Positions 26,843 through 36,534 of a DNA stretch of 64,000 bases are shown here, piece after piece. Position 1 is the first letter of the stretch. The number at the start of each line of letters is the position of its first letter. The notes under the pieces are model-generated. The model searched no databases. It was not told the DNA's origin and saw nothing but the letters and a program-made list of their open reading frames with translations. Position numbers and translations under genes: made by a program. Source of the stretch: Shinella sp. UYSO24 (lineage in GTDB: Bacteria > Pseudomonadota > Alphaproteobacteria > Rhizobiales > Rhizobiaceae). The stretch covers positions 1 through 64,000 of the forward strand of contig CABHNZ010000013.1 of assembly GCA_902167985.1 (NCBI GenBank). The letters are read 5' to 3'.

Positions 26843-28065
26843 TCGGTGTCCTCTCCGTCTTTCTCGTTATGGTCGTTCTGCTGCTGCCGATCGCCCTTGC
26901 GGAAAGGGCTGTGCTCGGCAAGGTAATCGGTCATCTGCTCGACATCCTCGCGCTCGTGCTCAAGATAGTCGGCAATCGCATGTCTTAAGCCCGCATGAGC
27001 GATGTAATGCATGGAATGGGTGGTGACGGGAAGATAGCCGCGCGCCAGCTTATGCTCGCCCTGTGCACCGGCCTCGACCCGTTTCAAGCCCTTCGCCAGC
27101 GCGAAATCGATCGCCTGGTGATAGCAGACCTCGAAATGCAGGAAGGGGTGATCCTCGATACAGCCCCAGTGACGGCCATAGAGCGCATCGCCGCCGATGA
27201 AGTTGATAGCGCCGGCAATATACTTGCCCTCGCGTTTCGCCATGACCAGCAGGATGTCATCGGCCATCCGCTCGCCGATCAGCGAATAGAACAGGCGGGT
27301 AAGATAGGGCCGTCCCCATTTGCGGCTGCCGGTATCCATGTAGAAGGTGAAGAACTGGTCCCAGATATCCTCGGTCAGATCCTTGCCCGTCAGCCAGTCT
27401 ATGCTGATGCCGTTTTCGAGCGCGGCGCGACGTTCCTTCTTCAGCGCCTTGCGCTTGCGTGAGGCAAGCGTCTCGAGAAACGCGTCGTGGTCCGCATAGC
27501 CGTCATTGATGAAGTGGAACTGCTTGTCGGTGCGGTGCAGGTAATCGGCCTCTTCGAAGGCGGCGAGCTGCTCGTCGGCAACGAAGGTCGCATGCGCGGA
27601 GGATATCCCGAGCTGGCGTGTCACTTCCTGGAGACCTGCGGCCAGCGTCAACTCCGTCGAGGGCTGATCATAGCCGGAGGCGACCAATAGGCGAGGGCCG
27701 GTTGCCGGGGTGAACGGCACGGAACATTGCAGCTTCGGATAGTAGCGCCCGCCGGCACGCTCGAATGCGTCGGCCCAGCCGTGGTCGAAGACATATTCAC
27801 CCTGGCTATGGCTCTTCAGATAGCCGGGTACGGCGCCGATCAGCGTTCCCGATTCATTTTCCAGAAGCAGGTGATGGCCATGCCATCCCGTTTTCGGCAC
27901 TGCCGAACCGGACCGTTCGAGCGAGGACAAAAATGCGTGCGACAGAAATGGATTATAGGGCGTGCCGGAGGAGGGATCCTTCGAGGCCCCGGAAAGACGC
28001 GACCAGCTTTCAGGGCTGATCGCGTCGAACGATTTTTCTATGCGGATGGTGAGGTTGCCAGCCAT
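26839..28065 (-). CDS. GNAT-fold acyltransferase, DUF482/COG3146 (peptidogalycan synthesis-like) family
   Basis: 408 residues. It has NPFLSHAFLSSLERSGSA near residue 38, YFVFDHGWADAFERAGGRYYPKLQ-like sequence, then YGRHWGCIEDHPFLHFEVCYHQAIDFA and GLKRVEAGAQGEHKLARGYLP. These are hallmarks of the DUF482 family of double-GNAT proteins. The acceptor is unknown, with cell-wall or lipid roles proposed by name only. It lies eight bases after the GDPD gene and overlaps HIT by four, so it is cotranscribed. Frame intact. Confidence 0.85.
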   Translation of the reverse strand: MAGNLTIRIEKSFDAISPESWSRLSGASKDPSSGTPYNPFLSHAFLSSLERSGSAVPKTGWHGHHLLLENESGTLIGAVPGYLKSHSQGEYVFDHGWADAFERAGGRYYPKLQCSVPFTPATGPRLLVASGYDQPSTELTLAAGLQEVTRQLGISSAHATFVADEQLAAFEEADYLHRTDKQFHFINDGYADHDAFLETLASRKRKALKKERRAALENGISIDWLTGKDLTEDIWDQFFTFYMDTGSRKWGRPYLTRLFYSLIGERMADDILLVMAKREGKYIAGAINFIGGDALYGRHWGCIEDHPFLHFEVCYHQAIDFALAKGLKRVEAGAQGEHKLARGYLPVTTHSMHYIAHAGLRHAIADYLEHEREDVEQMTDYLAEHSPFRKGDRQQQNDHNEKDGEDTE

Positions 28066-28073
28066 GTTCTCCT

Positions 28074-28826
28074 TTACAGGGAGGATGTCCCCCGCGGATC
28101 GAAACCTTCGAACGTCATCTGGTCCGCATATTTATAAGTATGTTCCCGGGCCTTTTCATCCCTCACCGTCCAGGTAATGACAGGAATGTTCTGCTGTCTC
28201 TGGGCGGTGATAAACGTATTCGGCAGGTCAGAGTGGTGATACGAAATGAAGTCGAGCTTCAGTTGCATCGCCTCATCATGGATGAAGAACTGCTCCGGCG
28301 TATTGCCCTCGGCAGTCAGTCCGACCGGGAAGGGCGCACCGAGCCGCTTGAGGTCGCGCAGGATGTGGTGATCGAAGCTCATCAGCGCGATCCGGTCCTT
28401 CGGTCCCTGATACTCTTCGAGCACATCGAGCACGGTTTCGACGAAACCCTCGTCCTCTTCCGCCGAACGTCCCTTGATCTCGATCACCAGCGGCACACGA
28501 CCGGCAACCGCCTCCAGCATGCGCTTGAGCGTCGGGATGCGATCCTTCGTGCCACCGACGGAGAGGAGGCCGAGTTCGGCCGCCGTCTTCTCGCGCAGAT
28601 CCCCGCTGATGCCGCAGAGCCGCTGCAGGTCGTCATCATGGAAGACCACGACGACGCTGTCTGAAGAGAGCTGAACATCGCATTCGATGGCAAAGCCGGC
28701 TTCGACGGCGCGGTTGAATGCCGAGAGCGTGTTTTCCCAGATAGCATGGTTCATGTCATGGTAGCCGCGATGGGCGACCGGCGTGTCCTTGATCCAGTCG
28801 GCGGACGTCTTGTTGGCGGAAGTCAT
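28074..28826 (-). CDS. Glycerophosphodiester phosphodiesterase family protein
   Basis: 250 residues. VAHRGYHDMNHAIWENTLSAFNRAVEAG and ECDVQLSSDSVVVVFHDDDLQR carry the His and acidic metal-binding residues of the GDPD TIM barrel, and VIEIKGR follows. It should cleave glycerophosphodiesters to glycerol-3-phosphate plus an alcohol. No signal peptide, so it is cytoplasmic. Its start overlaps the RidA stop by four bases. Confidence 0.9.
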   Translation of the reverse strand: MTSANKTSADWIKDTPVAHRGYHDMNHAIWENTLSAFNRAVEAGFAIECDVQLSSDSVVVVFHDDDLQRLCGISGDLREKTAAELGLLSVGGTKDRIPTLKRMLEAVAGRVPLVIEIKGRSAEEDEGFVETVLDVLEEYQGPKDRIALMSFDHHILRDLKRLGAPFPVGLTAEGNTPEQFFIHDEAMQLKLDFISYHHSDLPNTFITAQRQQNIPVITWTVRDEKAREHTYKYADQMTFEGFDPRGTSSL

Positions 28827-29293
28827 GCGTCGATCTCGATAATGGCTTCGATCTCGACCGAGCCGTTGAACGGCAATGCAGCAAGGCCAACGGCCGAGCG
28901 GGCGTGCTTGCCGGCGTCGCCAAAAATGTTTGCGATCAGGTTGGACGCGCCGTTGGTGACGATGTGCTGTTCGGTAAAGCCCGGCGCCGATGCGACGAAG
29001 CTGGTCAGCTTGACGAAGCGCTTGATGCGGGAAAGGTCGCCGCCGAGCGCTGCCTTGGCCTGGGCGATGATGTTGATGGCGCAGAGTTCGGCCGCGCGCT
29101 GCGCGCCGGCGACATCCACTTCGGAGCCGACGATGCCGGTGACGGCAACCTTGCCGTTCTCGTTCGGCAACTGGCCGGAGATGAAGAGGAGATTGCCGGT
29201 GACGACGGTCGGCACATAATTGGCGGCCGGGGCGGCGGCTTCCGGAATGGTGATGCCGAGCTCTGCGAGGCGGGCGTCGATCGAATTGGACAT
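28823..29293 (-). CDS. RidA family protein (YjgF/YER057c type)
   Basis: 156 residues of the longer RidA subgroup: NYVPTVVTGNLLFISGQLPNENGK, then GDLSRIKRFVKLTSFVASAPGF and ARSAVGLAALPFNGSVEIEAI. RidA proteins hydrolyse reactive enamine/imine intermediates made by PLP enzymes. The Arg of RidA that binds the carboxylate is replaced in this subgroup, so exact activity is open. It is the first gene of the four-gene operon, with about 110 bp before eipB on the other strand. Confidence 0.88.
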   Translation of the reverse strand: MSNSIDARLAELGITIPEAAAPAANYVPTVVTGNLLFISGQLPNENGKVAVTGIVGSEVDVAGAQRAAELCAINIIAQAKAALGGDLSRIKRFVKLTSFVASAPGFTEQHIVTNGASNLIANIFGDAGKHARSAVGLAALPFNGSVEIEAIIEIDA

Positions 29294-29402
29294 TGCGCTG
29301 TCTCCGTTTGTTGTAAAATATTCAAGAATCCTGCATCAAGGCCATAACCTCGGCTGATGGCGTTCTTATTACACTGCAAGTGAGTCCAACAGGAGATTAT
29401 CG

Positions 29403-30265
29403 ATGAAGCGTATTGGCCTTGGGTCTATCCTCGTCGTCGGCGCGATGGCCGGCACGATCGCTGGAACCCCCGTTTTGCCGGCAAGGCCGATGCCGCCAAT
29501 ATCGATGGCGCTGCCCGTCTTCTCGTGCCGCATCGGGCCATCTACGACCTCAAGCTCAAGAACGCCTCGGATCGCTCTGGCATCGAAGGCATGTTCGGCC
29601 GCATGGTCTACGAGTTCACCGGCGATGCCTGCTCCGGTTTCACCACCAATTTCCGCCTTGTGACCAAGATCGACACCGGCGAGGAGACGCGTCTCAGCGA
29701 CCAGCAGACCACGACGGTCGAGGATCTGGCGACACGCAAATTCCATTTCCAGACCAAATCCTTCACCGACCAGCAGCTTGACCGTCAGGTTGATGGCGAT
29801 GCCACCGTGGCGACCGGCGCCAATGCGGACATGAAGGTGCAGCTGAAGTCGCCGAACGCGCGTGATATCGACTTGCCCAGCAGCGTTTTCCCGACCGAAC
29901 ACATGGTCGAGGTGATCGACAATGCCGAAAAGGGCACGAAATTCTTCCAGGCGCGGGTTTTCGACGGCTCGGAGAATGGCGACCAGTCCCTGCTGACGAC
30001 CACCGTCATCGGCAAGGAGCAGTCGCCCGCCAAGGACGATCCCGATGCCGCCAATGCCGGTAGCTTTGCCAAGGCGCAATTCTGGCCGGTGACGATCGCC
30101 TATTTCAACGACAGCAAGACGGGGGATCCTACACCCGTCTACAATATGTCGTTCAAGCTCTATCCGAACGGCATCACCCGTGATCTCACGATGGATTATG
30201 GTGATTTTGCTCTCACCGGCACCTTGTCCAAGCTCGAGCTTCTCGACAAGAAAGAATGCAAATAA
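29403..30265 (+). CDS. eipB: Cell envelope integrity protein EipB (DUF1849; frame broken once)
   Basis: Corrected length is 287 residues. A signal peptide (MKRIGLGSILVVGAMAGTIAG) sends it to the periplasm. The mature part matches the DUF1849 family: PHRAIYDLKLKNASDRSGIEGMFGRMVYEF, then GDACSGFTTNFR with a conserved Cys, and a C-terminal KKECK. In Brucella EipB folds as a beta-spiral and supports envelope integrity. The frame breaks at 29473-29476, where TTTT should be TTTTT, giving VFAGKADAANIDG. Confidence 0.86.
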
Positions 30266-30323
30266 ACGTGAGCATGAGGCTTTGCCCTCTCGCCATGACG
30301 GAAAACTGACTTATTGTTGATCT

Positions 30324-31103
30324 ATGGAACAACGACGTCCTCCGTCATCGGCGGAAGCGCGAGGTAAAAGGGCTAGGACGAGAGCGGTGCTGGGGCAGTC
30401 TGTCGGTTTTTATGTGGTTGTTTTGACACTTCTGATGGGAGTGCTGGAATGGGGCTCGCCGCGCGTTGCGCAGGCTGCAAGCGATTGCCGGGCATCACCT
30501 GCGCCCAAGGTGGACTGGCAGGGCTGCGGCAAGAAGAACCTGATGCTCAGCAACAACGATTTTTCCGACGGCAATCTGCGTGAGGTCGATCTGAGCTTCA
30601 CGGATCTGCGCGACAGCAATTTCAACGGCACCGATTTCACCAAGGCAAAGCTGATCCGCGCCTGGTTCGCCGGTTCAAAGGCCCAGCGTGCGGATTTTGA
30701 AAAGATCGAGGCCTACAGGGCCGGCTTTCAGAAGGTCGATGCCACCGGCGCCTTCTTCTCGAGCGCGGAGCTGGAGCGTTCCAATTTCACCGAGGCGAAG
30801 CTTTCCGGTGCCGATTTCAGCAAGGCTGAACTCAGCCGGGCGATTTTTGACGATGCGGAATTGACCGGCGTCAATTTCTCGTCCGCCAATCTTGCGCGGG
30901 CGGATTTCACCAAGGCGAAGTTCGCAGGCGGCCTGAATTTCAGCGACGCCTTTCTGTCCCTGACCCGTCTCGAAGGCGTGGATCTTTCCACCTCCGTTGG
31001 TCTTGATCAGCATCAGCTGAATATTGCCTGCGGCGATGCCCAGACGAAGTTGCCCAAGGGCATGACCATGCCGCTGAGCTGGCCCTGCGGCGAGACCGAC
31101 TGA
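30324..31103 (+). CDS. Exported pentapeptide-repeat protein
   Basis: 259 residues. A long N-terminal basic stretch is followed by a hydrophobic segment (VGFYVVVLTLLMGVLEWG) and AQAASDC, which suggests export or a membrane anchor. From about residue 85 to 220 it has A(D/N)F-type pentapeptide repeats (NDFSDGNLREVDLSFTDLRDSNF in outline), forming a right-handed quadrilateral beta-helix. Two Cys near each end may cap it. Function unknown. It stands 58 bp after eipB on the same strand. Confidence 0.78.
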   Translation: MEQRRPPSSAEARGKRARTRAVLGQSVGFYVVVLTLLMGVLEWGSPRVAQAASDCRASPAPKVDWQGCGKKNLMLSNNDFSDGNLREVDLSFTDLRDSNFNGTDFTKAKLIRAWFAGSKAQRADFEKIEAYRAGFQKVDATGAFFSSAELERSNFTEAKLSGADFSKAELSRAIFDDAELTGVNFSSANLARADFTKAKFAGGLNFSDAFLSLTRLEGVDLSTSVGLDQHQLNIACGDAQTKLPKGMTMPLSWPCGETD

Positions 31104-31320
31104 GCTTCAGCGAGCATTGCTGAGGGCGCCGAAGAGGGCAAAACCAGCTTTTTGACGCCGATCGCTTGCCTTTCCGGCAAATCACCTGTATGGGCACCGG
31201 CATTCCACACGCAAGGCATGGGATGGTCCGGGAGAAATCCGGTCTGTTCCGCCCGGTGGCGCTCTTGAGAAAGAGTGCTGTTCGCCTTGCGGGGGTTCAA
31301 CCGGAAAAGGATAACAAGGC

Positions 31321-32088
31321 ATGGCATTGCCCGATTTCTCTATGCGCCAGCTCCTCGAAGCAGGCGTCCACTTCGGCCACCAGACGCACCGCTGGAACCC
31401 GAAGATGAAGCCGTACATCTTCGGCGATCGTTCCAACATCCACATCATCGACCTCGCCCAGACGGTTCCGATGCTGTCGCGCGCCCTTCAGGTCGTGTCC
31501 GACACCGTTGCCCGTGGCGGCCGCGTTCTCTTCGTCGGCACGAAGCGTCAGGCTTCGGAGCAGATCGCTGACGCTGCTAAGCGTTCGGCCCAGTACTACG
31601 TCAACTCGCGCTGGCTCGGCGGCATGATGACGAACTGGAAGACCATCTCCAACTCGATCGCCCGTCTGCGCAAGCTCGACGAGATCCTGTCGTCGGAACA
31701 GTCCGGCTACAACAAGAAGGAGCGTCTGAACCTTGAGCGCGAACGCGAGAAGCTTGACAAGGCTCTCGGCGGTATCCGCGACATGGGCGGCGTTCCGGAC
31801 CTGATGTTCATCATCGACACCAACAAGGAAAAGATCGCGATCGACGAAGCCAAGCGCCTCGGCATCCCGGTCGTTGCCATCATCGACTCGAACTGCGATC
31901 CGGACCTCATCGACTTCCCGATCCCGGGTAACGACGATGCCGCACGCGCCATCGCTCTCTACTGCGACCTGATCTCGCGCGCTGCCATCGACGGCATCGC
32001 ACGTCAGCAGGGCGCTTCCGGCCGCGACCTCGGCGCTTCGGTAGAAGCTCCGGTCGAGCCGACGCTCGAAGACGAAGCAAACGCCTAA
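31321..32088 (+). CDS. rpsB: 30S ribosomal protein S2
   Basis: 255 residues: MALPDFSMRQLLEAGVHFGHQ, then RWNPKMKPYIFG and DTNKEKIAIDEAKRLGIPVVAIIDSN. It is a structural protein of the small subunit needed to recruit S1. It starts after an AAAAGG site. The leader (31104-31320) may host the usual S2 autoregulation, but no specific structure was proved. tsf follows after a 276-bp gap with a terminator-like hairpin. Confidence 0.97.
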   Translation: MALPDFSMRQLLEAGVHFGHQTHRWNPKMKPYIFGDRSNIHIIDLAQTVPMLSRALQVVSDTVARGGRVLFVGTKRQASEQIADAAKRSAQYYVNSRWLGGMMTNWKTISNSIARLRKLDEILSSEQSGYNKKERLNLEREREKLDKALGGIRDMGGVPDLMFIIDTNKEKIAIDEAKRLGIPVVAIIDSNCDPDLIDFPIPGNDDAARAIALYCDLISRAAIDGIARQQGASGRDLGASVEAPVEPTLEDEANA

Positions 32089-32141
32089 TCGGAAGAGGGC
32101 GGGGCGGCATACCGCTCCGTCCAATTCTGTTCTATGATCGA

Positions 32142-32177
32142 GGCCAAGGATTGATGTCCCTGGCCTTGGTCGTTTTT
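32142..32177 (+). terminator. Terminator between rpsB and tsf
   Basis: GGCCAAGG pairs with CCTTGGTC across a 14-nt loop, followed by TTTTT at 32173-32177. Further on, CTCTCG-TGA-CGAGAG (32212-32226) forms a second exact hairpin in the tsf leader. Confidence 0.6.
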
Positions 32178-32364
32178 ATAAGGCGATGCGCTGCTGCGGG
32201 CCAAAGGTTCTCTCTCGTGACGAGAGGTTCTCTCGCGAAGAAGCGATCGCCGCCGTGATGTCTTCATCACGCTGTCACACTTACGGGTACATTCGTCCCC
32301 AACTCATTGCGTCCGCCGATGTTTTTCCGGCGACGAGCAACTTGAACCGACAAGAGGCACGAAA

Positions 32365-33291
32365 ATGGCTGAAATCACCGCTGCACTGGTTAAGGAACTG
32401 CGCGAAAAGTCTGGCGCAGGCATGATGGACTGCAAGAAGGCGCTCACTGAAAACAACGGCGATATCGAAGCTGCCATCGACTGGCTGCGCGCCAAGGGTA
32501 TCGCCAAGGCCGACAAGAAGTCGGGCCGCGCGGCTGCCGAAGGCCTCGTCGGCGTTGCAACCGCCGGCCACAAGGCTGTTCTCGTCGAGCTCAACTCCGA
32601 GACCGACTTCGTCGCCCGTAACGACGCCTTCCAGGATCTCGTCCGTGGTGTGGCTCAGGTAGCCCTGACGACCGACGGCACCGTTGACGCGATCAGCGCA
32701 GCGACCTACCCGGCCGCCGGCAAGCCGGTCGGCGACGCCATCAAGGACGCGATCGCAACGATCGGCGAAAACATGACCCTGCGTCGTTCGGCCATGCTCG
32801 AAGTTCCGCACGGCGTTGTTGCCACCTACGTCCACAACGCTGCCGGCGACGGCATCGGCAAGCTCGGCGTTCTCGTTGCCCTGAAGTCGGTTGGCGACAA
32901 GGAAGTCCTGAACTCGATCGGCCGTCAGGTTGCCATGCACGTCGCTGCAACCAACCCGCTCGCCATCCGCGCCGAAGAAGTCGACGCTGCTGTTGCAGAG
33001 CGCGAACGCAACGTCTTCATCGAGCAGTCGCGCGAATCCGGCAAGCCGGAAGCCATCATCGAAAAGATGGTTGAAGGCCGCATGCGCAAGTTCTTCGAAG
33101 AAGTCGCTCTTCTGTCGCAGGCCTTCGTCGTCAACCCGGAACTGACCGTCGGTCAGGCCGTCAAGGAAGCTGAAAAGCTCGCTGGCGCCGAGATCGAAGT
33201 CGTCGGCATCGCACGCCTCCTGCTCGGCGAAGGCGTCGAGAAGGAAGAAAGCGACTTCGCAGCTGAAGTTGCTGCCGTCGCCAAGGGCTGA
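32365..33291 (+). CDS. tsf: Translation elongation factor Ts
   Basis: 308 residues: MAEITAALVKELREKSGAGMMDCKKAL, then LVELNSETDFVARN, the EF-Tu interacting core TDFV. It exchanges GDP for GTP on EF-Tu. Codon use is highly biased, as expected for a highly expressed gene. Frame intact. A hairpin at 33435 follows. Confidence 0.97.
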   Translation: MAEITAALVKELREKSGAGMMDCKKALTENNGDIEAAIDWLRAKGIAKADKKSGRAAAEGLVGVATAGHKAVLVELNSETDFVARNDAFQDLVRGVAQVALTTDGTVDAISAATYPAAGKPVGDAIKDAIATIGENMTLRRSAMLEVPHGVVATYVHNAAGDGIGKLGVLVALKSVGDKEVLNSIGRQVAMHVAATNPLAIRAEEVDAAVAERERNVFIEQSRESGKPEAIIEKMVEGRMRKFFEEVALLSQAFVVNPELTVGQAVKEAEKLAGAEIEVVGIARLLLGEGVEKEESDFAAEVAAVAKG

Positions 33292-33434
33292 TAGCCGAAA
33301 ACGATGCACAAGGCCGACGCGGGCTTTTGAGGAGCGCGCGTCCGGCATTGGGACACTTCCATCCCGACCTTTGCGATTTGCGAAAATCTGATCAGAATTT
33401 CGCCCCAATCGGTTGGGAAAAGCTGGCAAAACAG

Positions 33435-33464
33435 AAGGGCACCGGATGACAAGCCGGTGCCCTT
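33435..33464 (+). terminator. Terminator-like hairpin after tsf
   Basis: AAGGGCACCGG and CCGGTGCCCTT form a perfect 11-bp stem with an 8-nt loop, midway in the 228-bp tsf-pyrH gap. Only a short T stretch follows. Confidence 0.65.
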
Positions 33465-33519
33465 CGTGTATCCGCAGATCGTTTGCTGTCCGCTGTAATT
33501 GTCCCGAAGGAGTACGCCT

Positions 33520-34242
33520 ATGACCCAGAAACCCGTCTTTAAACGTGTTCTACTCAAGGCCTCCGGCGAGGCGCTGATGGGCAGCCAGGGCTTCGGCATC
33601 GATGTTGCCGTAGCCGATCGCATCGCTTCCGATATCGCTGAAGCCCGCGCCATGGGCGTTGAGGTCGGCGTCGTCGTCGGTGGCGGCAATATTTTCCGCG
33701 GCGTGGCCGTGGCCTCCAAGGGCGGCGATCGCGTCACCGGCGACCATATGGGCATGCTCGGCACGGTCATCAACGCGCTGGCCCTTGCAACCTCTCTGCG
33801 CAAGCTTTCGATCGACACGGTCGTTCTGTCCGCCATTTCCATGCCGGAGATCTGCGAGAGCTTCTCCCAGCGTCAGGCGCTGCATCACATGGCGCAGGGC
33901 AGGGTGGTGATCTTCGCCGGCGGCACGGGCAACCCCTTCTTCACCACCGATTCGGCCGCTGCGCTGCGCGCTGCCGAAATCGGCGCAGAAGCGATCTTCA
34001 AGGGTACCCAGGTCGATGGCATCTATTCCGCGGATCCGAAGAAGGATCCGCATGCGACCCGCTTCGATGCGCTGACCCACAGCGAAGTCCTTGAGAAGGG
34101 TCTTGCTGTCATGGACGTCGCCGCCGTTGCGCTGGCGCGTGAAAATTCGATCCCGATCGTCGTTTTCTCTATTCACGAAAAAGGCGAGTTCGCGAAGATA
34201 TTGACCGGTGGCGGTCTGAAGACCATCGTATCGGACAACTGA
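33520..34242 (+). CDS. pyrH: Uridylate kinase
   Basis: 240 residues from the ATG at 33520, with GAAGGAG upstream. RVLLKASGEALMG and VGVVVGGGNIFRG are the bacterial UMP kinase signature, and GGTGNPFFTTDSAAALRA is the nucleotide-binding loop. It phosphorylates UMP to UDP in pyrimidine synthesis. frr follows 48 bp downstream. Confidence 0.97.
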   Translation: MTQKPVFKRVLLKASGEALMGSQGFGIDVAVADRIASDIAEARAMGVEVGVVVGGGNIFRGVAVASKGGDRVTGDHMGMLGTVINALALATSLRKLSIDTVVLSAISMPEICESFSQRQALHHMAQGRVVIFAGGTGNPFFTTDSAAALRAAEIGAEAIFKGTQVDGIYSADPKKDPHATRFDALTHSEVLEKGLAVMDVAAVALARENSIPIVVFSIHEKGEFAKILTGGGLKTIVSDN

Positions 34243-34290
34243 TACGGGTGGGAAGCCGCCTGAGAAAAAGACAAGACGGAGACTGTACGG

Positions 34291-34851
34291 ATGGCTGGAG
34301 CACCGGACCTTAACGACATCAAGCGCCGCATGGATGGCGCGATCACTGCCTTCAAGAGCGATATCGCATCGCTGCGCACGGGCCGCGCTTCGGCGAACCT
34401 TCTCGATCCGGTGACGATCGAAGCCTACGGTTCGCGCGTTCCGCTCAATCAGGTCGCCAATGTCAGCGTGCCGGAGCCGCGCATGCTGGCGGTATCGATC
34501 TGGGATAAGACCATGGTCGGCGCCGTCGATCGCGCGATCCGCGAAAGCAACCTCGGCCTCAACCCCATCGTCGATGGCCAGAACCTGCGCATCCCGCTGC
34601 CCGAGCTCAACGAAGAGCGCCGCAAGTCGCTCGTCAAGCTCGCTCACGACTATGCCGAGAAGGCCAAGGTCGCGACGCGCCACGTTCGCCGCGACGGCAT
34701 GGACGGCCTGAAAAAGGCCGAAAAGGACGGCGACATCGGGCAGGACGTGAGCCGCTCGCAGTCGGAAAAAGTGCAGAAGATGACGGACGATACGATTTCC
34801 GAAGTCGACCGCTTGCTTGCGGAGAAAGAAAAGGAAATCATGCAGGTCTAA
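34291..34851 (+). CDS. frr: Ribosome recycling factor
   Basis: 186 residues with SLRTGRASANLLDPVTIEAYGSRVPLNQVANV and NEERRKSLVKLAHDYAEKAKVATRHVRRDG, the family hallmarks. With EF-G it splits post-termination ribosomes. The uppS start is 52 bp downstream on the same strand. Confidence 0.97.
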   Translation: MAGAPDLNDIKRRMDGAITAFKSDIASLRTGRASANLLDPVTIEAYGSRVPLNQVANVSVPEPRMLAVSIWDKTMVGAVDRAIRESNLGLNPIVDGQNLRIPLPELNEERRKSLVKLAHDYAEKAKVATRHVRRDGMDGLKKAEKDGDIGQDVSRSQSEKVQKMTDDTISEVDRLLAEKEKEIMQV

Positions 34852-34903
34852 ATAGACCTGCCGCCTTCGCATACCCTCGGCCCATAAAGGAACGACATCG
34901 AAT

Positions 34904-35656
34904 ATGGCGAATCCCGAACTTGCGATCATTCCCCGGCATGTGGCTATCATCATGGACGGGAACGGCCGCTGGGCCAACAAGCGTGGGCTTCCCCGGACGA
35001 TAGGCCACACCAAGGGCGTCGAGGCCGTGCGCGATACGGTGAAGGCCGCCGCCGCGGCCGGTGTGGAATATCTCACGCTGTTTGCATTCTCCTCGGAAAA
35101 CTGGTCACGCCCGGAAACCGAGGTCAACGATCTGCTTGGCCTGTTGCGCAAGTTCATCCGGCGCGATCTGGCCGAGCTGCATCGCGAAAACGTCCGCATC
35201 CGCATCATCGGCGACCGGGCGCATCTCAAGGGTGATATCCTGCCGCTTCTTCTGGAGGCGGAGGAAACCACGCGCGACAACACGGCCCTGACGCTGGTGA
35301 TTGCCTTCAACTACGGCTCGCGTGACGAAATCACCCGTGCGGTTGCATCGATTGCCCGTGATGTCGCCGCCGGTCGCCTGCGCGCCGAAGATGTCGACGC
35401 CATGATGATCGGTGAGCGGCTCGACACGTCCGATATCCCGGATCCGGATCTGATCATCCGCACCAGCGGCGAGGAGCGTCTCTCGAACTTCCTGCTCTGG
35501 CAGGCGGCCTATTCCGAGCTGCTGTTCCTTCCCGATTACTGGCCGGATTTCGACCGCGCCCTGTTCTTCGATGCGCTGAAGGCCTATGCCGCCCGCGACC
35601 GTCGCTTCGGCGGCCTGTCGACCAAGAAGAAGGCGCCCGAGGCGGTGGCTGGGTAA
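34904..35656 (+). CDS. uppS: Isoprenyl transferase (undecaprenyl diphosphate synthase)
   Basis: 250 residues. HVAIIMDGNGRWANKRGLPR holds the catalytic Asp and substrate loop, followed by FAFSSENWSRP and PDLIIRTSGEERLSNFLLWQ. It makes the C55 lipid carrier for peptidoglycan and O-antigen. The stop overlaps the cdsA ATG by one base (TAATG), so the two are coupled. Confidence 0.96.
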   Translation: MANPELAIIPRHVAIIMDGNGRWANKRGLPRTIGHTKGVEAVRDTVKAAAAAGVEYLTLFAFSSENWSRPETEVNDLLGLLRKFIRRDLAELHRENVRIRIIGDRAHLKGDILPLLLEAEETTRDNTALTLVIAFNYGSRDEITRAVASIARDVAAGRLRAEDVDAMMIGERLDTSDIPDPDLIIRTSGEERLSNFLLWQAAYSELLFLPDYWPDFDRALFFDALKAYAARDRRFGGLSTKKKAPEAVAG

Positions 35657-36489
35657 TGAGCAGTGAACTGAAGAAACGCATCGTCTCCGCCATCATCCTG
35701 GCGGCTGTCGTGCTGTATGCGACGATAGAGGGCGGCTTCGCCTTCCGTATCGTTGCGGCCCTGATCGGCGTTCTCGTCTATTACGAATGGTCGACGATAA
35801 CCCGATTGTCGGAGCGCAACTTCCGTACCAATGCCTTCGGCTGGCTGGTCTCGGGGCTCATCGCCTTCAACCTTCTCTTCGGCGATGACAGTCTTGCCGT
35901 GCCGCTTCTGGCCGGCGGCGTGCTGACCGGCGTATTCTTCGCCCTACTGCGCTGGACCAACTGGTGGCTGCCTGGCGGCATTCTCTATGCTGGTCTGAGC
36001 GGCATCTCTCTGGCGGTCATCCGCGGCGATAACCAGGCCGGGCTCGTTGCCATGGTCTTTCTCTTCGCCGTCGTCTGGGCAACCGACATTCTGGCCTATT
36101 TCGTCGGCCGGGCGCTGAAGGGGCCAAAGCTTGCGCCGAGCATCTCGCCGGGCAAGACTTGGTCCGGTGCCATCGGCGGCACCGTATCGGGTGTGGCGGC
36201 AGCGCTGATCGTCGTCTTCCTCATTCTCGGCACGCCGTCGATCTGGACAGCGTTTCTCGCGCTTGTCCTTTCGGTTGCAAGCCAGATCGGCGATCTTTTC
36301 GAAAGCTTCATCAAACGCCGTTTTGGTGTGAAGGATTCAAGTCATCTCATCCCCGGCCATGGCGGCGTGATGGATCGCGTCGATGGCCTCGTTTTTGCCT
36401 GTTTCGCGGCTTTCTTGTTGACGCTTGTGGATGCGGCAATCAAAGGTGACGTCGATACGTCGGTTGCCGCCTACCTCTTCGGGTTGTAA
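35656..36489 (+). CDS. cdsA: Phosphatidate cytidylyltransferase
   Basis: 277 residues with about eight membrane segments. The CDP-alcohol signature is near the C-terminus: SQIGDLFESFIKRRFGVKDSSHLIPGHGGVMDRVDG. It makes CDP-diacylglycerol for all phospholipids, in the inner membrane. The rseP start lies 45 bp after the stop. Confidence 0.95.
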   Translation: MSSELKKRIVSAIILAAVVLYATIEGGFAFRIVAALIGVLVYYEWSTITRLSERNFRTNAFGWLVSGLIAFNLLFGDDSLAVPLLAGGVLTGVFFALLRWTNWWLPGGILYAGLSGISLAVIRGDNQAGLVAMVFLFAVVWATDILAYFVGRALKGPKLAPSISPGKTWSGAIGGTVSGVAAALIVVFLILGTPSIWTAFLALVLSVASQIGDLFESFIKRRFGVKDSSHLIPGHGGVMDRVDGLVFACFAAFLLTLVDAAIKGDVDTSVAAYLFGL

Positions 36490-36534
36490 GAAGCATAAGG
36501 CGGCGCTCGACGCTGCGCTGAAACGGACATCGCG

